64,000 bases of DNA from Ostrinia nubilalis (taxonomy: Eukaryota; Arthropoda; Insecta; Lepidoptera; Crambidae), in assembly GCF_963855985.1 (NCBI RefSeq), contig NC_087099.1, positions 3,998,001 to 4,062,000 on the forward strand, given 5' to 3'. Both the position numbers and the translations under genes were made by a program. How positions within the stretch are numbered: position 1 is the stretch's first letter; each line of letters starts with the position of its first letter. Positions 59,001 to 64,000 of this stretch are shown in pieces. The notes below the pieces were generated by a model that made no database searches, was not told the DNA's origin, and saw only the letters and a program-made list of their open reading frames with translations.

Positions 59001-59528
59001 TAATTTTAAATAAGATGACCCACCTAATGGTTGGTACTTATTGACATTTATTTCTAAATGTGAATTACTTAAAAAAGCCCAACCACTATCGCTTTCCTCA
59101 AACTCTTCCATTTTCTTTTTCAATATACTCACTAGTTTAGAAAATAAACTATCAAAATCATAGTTGTGGTAAAGTATAAAATTCTTTGTAACAAAAGATT
59201 TCATTTCCTGCATATTATTTTTGAATAACAGGAAAATGCTAAATAATTCAAAATTCACTTTGATGCAAGTATGTACTCTTAAAGCATCATCTAAAAGTGA
59301 TTTTATTTTGTTATGAATAGAATTAAAGAAAATATCTATAGAAGTTTGGTCAAGTTCACTTGCAACTAATCGGTAAGAAATGATTCGAGAGCGAAATGCA
59401 GAACCTACGATTTCCACACCATCACTGTGTGGTTGGGTGGAGTTCTTTTGCTTGTGCAAGCGACTCCGCAAGTGTCCTACCCAAGAGGTTGAACCTATGG
59501 ACACGTTACAAATAGTACAGAAAGGCAT
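56025..59528 (-). CDS. Protein-primed family B DNA polymerase
   Basis: A 1167-residue protein, intact. In order: U1-type zinc finger at 4-25 (C4, C7, H19, H25); a conserved CCFLWSVTAAL block (195-205); a second finger (CDTC 315-318 to H331/C333); exonuclease motif VIYADFETIL (D365, E367); an endonuclease VII-like Cys/His insert (CHIC 457-460, DHCHITG, HRYCN); exonuclease II HNLAGYD (502-508); polymerase motif A YIDCNNLYG (753-761), motif B NNSIFGK (902-908), motif C YTDTDS (1007-1012). Family members copy the element from terminal proteins. All catalytic residues are kept. It faces the plus block. Confidence 0.95.
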   Translation of the reverse strand: MPFCTICNVSIGSTSWVGHLRSRLHKQKNSTQPHSDGVEIVGSAFRSRIISYRLVASELDQTSIDIFFNSIHNKIKSLLDDALRVHTCIKVNFELFSIFLLFKNNMQEMKSFVTKNFILYHNYDFDSLFSKLVSILKKKMEEFEESDSGWAFLSNSHLEINVNKYQPLGGSSYLKLPKFIQNKKACINIQNKDQCCFLWSVTAALYPARNHPERVSSYPNFKDVLNINGISYPVTFSDIRIFEKNNPKLSFIIYGLKNSKTIIGPVYKSENTKNKKTIHLLMLENDATSHYCLIKDLSRLVRNQITAHHGKIYFCDTCLVFFTTFDELENHLCSGIVTVLPEKGTVIKFNNYDRKQNVPFVIYADFETILEVHKDKSDTQNTKTLQHHIPSAFAYNIVCTVNTSYNRYVSYLGSDCVSKFIESLYRDVREIHAILSKNLPMIFTEKDASEFLQATRCHICDNFLFSDKVRDHCHITGLYRGAAHRYCNLQYKIPKFIPVFFHNLAGYDCHLFIKQLGEMPGNIKIIPKTKENYVSFTKFVPISDQEFIQLRFVDSFKFLGTSLDKLAKTIKKEEFDHLRTHFPIPTQFNLLTRKGIYPYEYMDNWDRFKERCLPEKKEFYSSLTNEHITDEDYEHAQSVWSQFNIKNLGQYTKLYLKTDVLLLTDIFEKFRKTCKFHYQLDPAFYVTAPSLSFDAMLYKTGVELELIDDLAIVRMIQSGIRGGVCMCSHRHANANNKYMNEYDPLKPDTFVVYIDCNNLYGFSMCQSLPLSNFRFLNQTEIECLDIVNVPADAEYGFILEVDLSYPKELHDRHNDLPFCPEKCIPPGGKTFKLVPNLYDKYFYVIHYVHLKTCLKHGLILKKIHRVITFQQSPYLKQYIDLNTSLRQQAQSTFEQDFFKLLNNSIFGKTLENSEKRVNVHLVNEWSDHNNVTKKKITANKLIASSSFHSASIFTENLVAIQTKPERVILDKPIYIGFTVLELSKSHMYDFHYSVFEPSYKNKLQMCYTDTDSFVYQIETENFYKDLKETFLHYFDTSNFFKENVYGLPLLNKKIPGLFKDEMGGNIITEFVGLRSKLYCVKTINTTIKKAKGVKKSVVRDIQISDYKKTLYHGNIVRKTNILFKSIKHNIFTRSLNKVALSSNDDKRFVSADKVSTRAWGHTSILNI

Positions 59529-59532
59529 TTTA

Positions 59533-59546
59533 GAACCAAGAATTAG
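59533..59546. repeat. Right arm of 14-bp inverted repeat flanking the polymerase gene
   Basis: GAACCAAGAATTAG, exact complement of 55997-56010. On the minus strand it forms the leader just before the polymerase start codon. Confidence 0.8.
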
Positions 59547-59658
59547 TTAATAAACAATAAAGTCTCTATACCTACCTACTAGAAATAATGTTGAATAATT
59601 CGAATGTAAAAAATAATATTAAAACTGTGTAATAAGTATGTTTATTTACAAGTAAAAA

Positions 59659-60013
59659 TTATTTAATGTTTATTTTATTACTGTAATAAGTCGGTTCGCA
59701 CTCTTCAAAAATTACGTAAGCGCTACTTATAAACCTTTGTAGAGCCTCCCACTCCTGGGATTGTTCACCGCATTGGAGTTTTACCGCTGCAAGCGCTTTC
59801 TTGTAACGCTCCTCGGGTGGAACGTTCTTAACATCGTCGGTGTTGTAGACTTTCAAATCTATGTAGAACTCGCCGCTGGTGACTGCAGTCCGACGACACT
59901 GGCCCGAAGACACCCGCGATGTAAAGCTCGATGCGATGCTACGAGTTGTCTCCTTCGCACTTGCCCGCTCGTCCTTATTAATGATTGAAAACAAACTCTT
60001 CGTTTTCTTTGGT
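59659..60013 (-). CDS. Spliced 180-aa unknown protein, exon 3
   Basis: The exon follows acceptor TTGTTCACAG and codes for 117 residues plus stop, after completing a split Arg codon. It reads PKKTKSLFSIINKDERASAK in the basic part, then a folded part (GEFYIDLKVYNTDDVKNVPP, ERYKKALAAVKLQ, EWEALQRFISSAYVIFEECE). An ATG at 60030 just before the acceptor would give a shorter protein, but splicing gives a longer one with perfect phase. No family recognised. It lies next to the polymerase and in the same direction. Confidence 0.65.
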
Positions 60014-60335
60014 CTGTGAACAATAGACATTTATTTAAGTAATGATTATTTTTATCAATAGAATATATTTTTTGTTAGTTTTATTTATTTAAAGGTTTTA
60101 TTGCACACACACAAACACACATAAGAATGCTCTGTACAAAAAAGTTGTCAAAAGATCAGCTGTTGTACTTTAAACAATTAGGTACTATTTTACTTTAATT
60201 CGCTTAGATTTTTATGTAAGTACTCGTAAACTCATTGTAAATTAAAAATTTACCTTTTAGGGAATATTAAAATTAAGTGCTTGTAGAATAATTATGAGGG
60301 AGTTTGGTAATATTATTACTAAAATCTTACTATTA

Positions 60336-60538
60336 CTAATATTATTAATGCAAAGTTTGTGTGGATGTCTGGCTGTGAGGATGTTTGTTACTCTTTCACG
60401 CAAAAACCACTGAACAGATTTTGATGAAACTTTACAGTATTATTGTTTATAACCCAGAATAACATATAGGCTATAATTTATGACGATCTGTGATATACTA
60501 AATTTTACGCGGGTGAAGCCGCAGCCAAAAGCTAGTTA
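60336..60538 (+). mobile_element. Interspersed repeat inside an intron (same family as 2487-2612)
   Basis: It starts with ATGCAAAGTTTGTGTGGATG, runs through GTTTGTTACTCTTTCACGC and CAAAAACCACTGAACAGATT, and ends in CGCGGGTGAAGCCGCAGCC, AAAAGCTAGTTAG. This is a widespread, non-coding moth/butterfly repeat; superfamily not assigned. It lies in the intron between exons 2 and 3 of the spliced gene. Confidence 0.7.
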
Positions 60539-60560
60539 GATTATAAAGGTGGAAATTTAC

Positions 60561-60746
60561 CTAGTTAGGGCTTCAACGTTCGCAACGGAATGGGCGGCAG
60601 GCTTTCGCTTCCTCGGCTTAGGCGCAGGCGTAGAAGCGGTTGAGGTCGACGCGCTGGTTTTGGACTTGCTCTTGCTCGAGCGCGGTGGTGGCACCACCTC
60701 TAATGGGGCCACGTCTTCAATGCTGGATGCGTACTCAGAATCCGAC
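60561..60746 (-). CDS. Spliced 180-aa unknown protein, exon 2
   Basis: A 186-bp exon between acceptor TTTTATAG and donor CTAG|GTAAAT. It codes for 61 residues: acidic start (SDSEYASSIEDVAPLEVV), then a Ser/Lys/Pro-rich stretch with KPRKRKPAA, a likely nuclear localisation signal. Its first base is the G of the start codon, whose AT comes from exon 1. The phase to exon 3 is exact (AG|A, Arg). Confidence 0.65.
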
Positions 60747-60867
60747 CTATAAAATATTAATCATCATTAGTCTATCTTCCTAATAATCATGACCACTGTC
60801 TAATTACGGTAATGACACATTTAAGTACACTACCAAATACAAAGATACATACTATGCTAGCTAGATA

Positions 60868-60925
60868 TATTGATGGTTGCGGGATTCGAACCCGCGACCA
60901 ATTAGCTTAACAAAACACATCGCGG
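60868..60925 (-). repeat. tRNA-like B-box remnant
   Basis: On the minus strand TTAAGCTAATTGGTCGCGGG, TTCGAATCCCGCAACCATCA holds a perfect polymerase III B box (GGTTCGAATCC). A full cloverleaf with acceptor stem is not seen. It is probably a SINE remnant. Confidence 0.45.
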
Positions 60926-61052
60926 TTCTCTACACAAATACTAAAGTAAAGAAAACATGTAAAGAAATACTCAGTAAAGAAAACATTACTTGAAAATTAT
61001 TTGTCAGAACAAACTAAGTATAAAATAAATGTATAACAGTACTTACTCACAT

Positions 61053-61140
61053 TTTGCACAATCGGGAGCTTGTTTCTTGCTATTCACAAAGAATCTCACA
61101 AAGTAATTAATTTTTTGCGGTGAAATTCTGTATTTATGTG
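61053..61140 (-). CDS. Spliced 180-aa unknown protein, exon 1 (mostly 5' UTR)
   Basis: The minus strand reads CGATTGTGCAAAAT|GTGAGTAAG; the donor at 61052-61051 is close to consensus. The exon supplies only A and T of the start codon, so the ATG (in context GCAAAATGT) exists only in the spliced mRNA. The 5' limit is a guess. Confidence 0.5.
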
Positions 61141-62094
61141 ATCAATAATAAATTGTCAGCAAAAATTAAGCTAATTAATTAAAACTAAAGTAACAATAAA
61201 ATGATATACAAATTTGGACCGTATTTTTATGTTCGATAAGCACAGAAAAAAAATCACTAGCAAGTAGGTATTACCTTTTGAATTAAAATATTACCCATAC
61301 TTTGATGTTACGTTTAAAGGAAATATGATTGTGTTACACTATGTTGCAGTAAAAGTGAAATCAGAATCTAAAGTATGTAGGTTAATTTCTTAAATGGCTA
61401 GTCAAATACTAATTATGTAGTATTCCAAGTACCGAATTTCCATCATTCTATTTGTAAAGAGTTAAATTGTGATAAGCTACATTGATTTGAGTCTGCTTCC
61501 AACAGAAAACTAATAAACCAACTAATTTTACTCACGATTTTATTCGATTTTATTTTTCCTCACAATGTTAACATCTTTTTTACAATGCATTGGCATTTAG
61601 AAAAAAAAATTGACTTACTTTATAAAGGTAGATTTAACGGTAGAAGCATTATGTATCAGTCACCATTGAGTCACATAGAAAGATAAAAAGAATTATTAGT
61701 TTCAACTTGCAATGCAACACGAAGTAAACAATAAAAATCTAAAGTTACATGTCGTGCACACACATTCAAAGCATTTAATGCTGAATCCGCAAGTAAGCTG
61801 TGTGAGACCAGGAGCTGAGATGTTTAAATCGATGTTTTATTGAACATTTTAATAAAATGTATTTTATTTTCAGATTGGTTAAATATTGATATACATTTTC
61901 ATTAAATATGAAATAAATGATTAAGATTATTTTATTTTTGCAATATTAGAAAGAGGTAAGTACTTATAGTAGTATAGTAGTTAGTCATAAATGTACCTAC
62001 AATAATGCAAAATGTCAAAAATTCGAAACAAAACTTTAAAACCATTTTAAAATGAACAGGTTTACAGATAAATATATAAAACTCTTACTCTTGG
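61141..62094. other. Stretch without genes
   Basis: AT-rich DNA between two divergent transcripts. The right end of the Polinton may lie here, but no inverted terminal repeat or target duplication could be seen. Confidence 0.4.
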
Positions 62095-62096
62095 AC

Positions 62097-62985
62097 TATA
62101 AATTGCAGCTCGTACATTCCCACGATCCACGCGATGCAACGTACAGTGTGACATTAGATTTCATCGAGTGCAAGTTCGTCATGTACGTAATAATTAAAAA
62201 GTATAAGTGCACATTTTAAAAACTCTGTGAAACCAGTGCAGTATTTCCTAAAATGTAAGTGAAATTATATATTTCATATACTTTTAAGTTTATAGGATAA
62301 CTTTCGGATCATGATTTTCGTTTAACTTGTGAGAGAGATTACCATTTTTTTGATACCTCTTTAAGATCATCACTCGCTTGCTGTTCCCAAGCTATCTGGG
62401 GTCAGTGCAGAATTTTTTCTTTTCTATACGTGGTTAAATTATGAATAATAAACCATTTTTTCATTGATTTATAAAGAAAACTTTCTTCGCTTTGATTATA
62501 GTGTTACTCAAAATATTTAATTTATATCACAAATAAAAATCTTTAAATACTAAAATCAATAGATAATTGTTTGCTAATATTTATTACAGATTTTATTGAC
62601 GATTAAAAAAAGTTCTCTTTATTTCAGGAGTACCTACTGCTCAGCAAGACAATTAAATATCTACAATAATAAGCAGAAAACGTCGTTATAGATCTTGGTT
62701 AAAACAGGTAACCTTTTTATTTATTAATAACTTTGCAATATTGTTAGAAGTTTCGGTTCTGTATTTAAACTGTTCACAATTTATTTAAAGCTTTATTTAT
62801 TTTTTCAGATCCCCAGTGACATGATTTAATTAATAAACTAATTAAATCGTGGATAAGAAACTTCGACGAGAAGAAGAATTGATTTATATCATCAATAATC
62901 GTAGTAAAAAAGGTCTTAATTTATTTCAATTTATAATAAATTATGGTTGTGGTTGTTTTATTTGAATAAAAAATCTCAAGGTATG
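62097..62985 (+). ncRNA. Probable three-exon transcript with minimal coding capacity
   Basis: A TATAAA at 62097 precedes exon 1 (about 62125-62254; donor AAAAT|GTAAGT), exon 2 (62628-62707; acceptor TTCTCTTTATTTCAG, donor ACAG|GTAACC) and exon 3 (from 62809; acceptor TTATTTTTTCAG). AATAAA occurs near 62838 and 62964, the latter followed by a GT-rich stretch as expected downstream of a cleavage site. Splicing would create an ATG (AT|G) opening a frame of only 21 codons that ends in exon 2. It may be a non-coding RNA or the leader of a broken gene. Confidence 0.4.
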
Positions 62986-63089
62986 GTGTTACATAAAGGT
63001 GATGGTATGGTTGTGCTAAAAACGGTAAAGGTAAAAGGGTAAGTAATGGTAAACGGTAATAAAAGGTAATAGTAATCAGGTACCTAAGA

Positions 63090-64000
63090 AAGAACATTCA
63101 GAGATAGAATCTTGACATAGCTCTTCAGCTGTGTATGTTAGGTAGGAGGACATTCAGTGAGAGAATCTTACCATGGGTCTTGAGCTGAATGTGTTAGGCA
63201 GAACAAACGGTAAGAGAATCTTACCATGGGTCTCTGAAGATACTTACCTCGGGTCTTCAACCGTTTGTGTTAGGAAGGACATTCAGTAAGATAATCTTAC
63301 CATGGGTATTAAGCTGAATGTGTTAGGCGATACATTCAACAAAGGAATCTTACCATGGGTCCTGAGTTGTCTGTGTCATATTAGGCAGGACGTTCGGTGA
63401 GAGAATCTTACCACGGGTCTCTCTGAAGATACTTACCTCGGGTCTTCAGCCGTTTGTGTTAGGAAGGACATTCAGTAAGATAATCTTACCATGGGTATTA
63501 AGCTGAATGTGTTAGGCGATACATTCAACAAAGGAATCTTACCATGGGTCCTGAGTTGTCTGTGTCATATTAGGCAGAACGTTCGGTGAGAGAATCTTAC
63601 CACGGGTCTCTCTGAAGATACTTACCTCGGGTCTTCAGCCGTTTGTGTTAGGAAGGACATTCAGTAAGATAATCTTACCATGGGTATTAAGCTGAATGTG
63701 TTAGGCGATTACATTCAACAAAGGAATCTTACCATGGGTCCTGAGTTGTCTGTGTCATATTAGGCAGAACGTTCGGTGAGAGAATCTTACCACGGGTCTC
63801 TCTGAAGATACTTACCTCGGGTCTTCAGCCGTTTGTGTTAGGAAGGACATTCAGTAAGATAATCTTACCATGGGTATTAAGCTGAATGTGTTAGGCGATA
63901 CATTCAACAAAGGAATCTTACCATGGGTCCTGAGTTGTCTGTGTCATATTAGGCAGGACGTTCGGTGAGAGAATCTTACCACGGGTCTCTCTGAAGATAC
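63090..64000. repeat. 189-bp satellite with internal hairpin sub-repeats
   Basis: TAGGAAGGACATTCAGTAAG starts at 63271, 63460, 63649 and 63839, a period of 189-190 bp. Each unit is built of three to four sub-repeats of about 50-60 bp with the core GAATCTTACCATGGGT. Many sub-repeats form an 8-bp stem (CTGAATGT with ACATTCAG). On the minus strand each core reads ACCCATG|GTAAGATT, a good splice-donor match. The array continues past the window end. Confidence 0.9.

Larger units (their letters stand above)
47531..61140. mobile_element. Maverick/Polinton (adintovirus-like) element
   Basis: The gene set is diagnostic: packaging ATPase, rve-type integrase with chromodomain, adenain-like protease, penton-like and double-jelly-roll-type capsid proteins, and protein-primed family B polymerase, in one 13.5-kb block with two convergent gene groups. 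Known members are large self-replicating DNA transposons related to adintoviruses, and many can probably form particles. The left edge is set at the palindrome; the right edge is uncertain, as no matching terminal repeat was found. Nearly all frames are open, so the copy is young. Confidence 0.85.

Overview
The window is a piece of an insect nuclear genome, most likely a moth or butterfly. It is AT-rich and has long introns, a tRNA-headed SINE, RTE-type LINE tails ending in GAAC repeats, several MITEs and satellites. The order is inferred from the repeat types and is not proven.

Region 1 (1-24.8 kb, minus strand) holds the last ten coding exons of CASK, a membrane-associated guanylate kinase scaffold. 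They join without any frame break into 452 codons plus stop: end of the second L27 region and an acidic linker (24620-24811), PDZ (17110-17274, 13510-13578), SH3 (12611-12709, 12331-12469), hook (10006-10125) and guanylate-kinase-like domain (9173-9283, 7470-7577, 4753-4928, 1748-1927). The protein ends in the CASK tail SWVY. All junctions are GT-AG and their phases agree. Upstream exons (kinase domain, start of L27) were not found and probably lie to the right of the window. Two of these exons have thrown off tandem arrays of their own 3' halves, splice donor included, into the intron just downstream (2380-4752 and 23325-24619). The introns also carry a piggyBac-like TTAA element, a Harbinger-like element, MITEs, a SINE, a motif-dense block rich in ATGGCGG and GCGCATG (13.7-17.0 kb), and a GC-richer segment full of hairpins (17.4-17.8 kb).

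Region 2 (24.8-47.5 kb) has no convincing exon. It holds dispersed repeats, a 178-bp satellite (38.96-39.95 kb) and a CpG-rich patch (26.76-27.13 kb).

Region 3 (about 47.5-61.1 kb) is a Maverick/Polinton (adintovirus-like) element. A plus-strand block codes for packaging ATPase, a conserved unknown protein, a short fiber-like coiled-coil protein, integrase with chromodomain, a phospholipase A2/core-like protein, adenain-like protease, penton-like minor capsid protein, a small basic protein, major capsid protein and another conserved unknown. Neighbouring frames overlap by a few bases, often as ATGA, so this looks like polycistronic expression. A convergent minus-strand block codes for two small proteins, protein-primed family B DNA polymerase and a spliced 180-aa protein whose start codon is made by splicing. 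Most genes are intact. The penton-like frame has a one-base discontinuity near its start. The protease frame has no ATG, but joins the PLA2 frame exactly at a canonical A_AAA_AAC slip site, or could start at a CTG. A 25-bp-arm palindrome marks the left end; no matching right terminal repeat was found.

Region 4 (61.1-64 kb) holds a probable three-exon plus-strand transcript with little coding capacity, then a 189-bp satellite that runs off the window.
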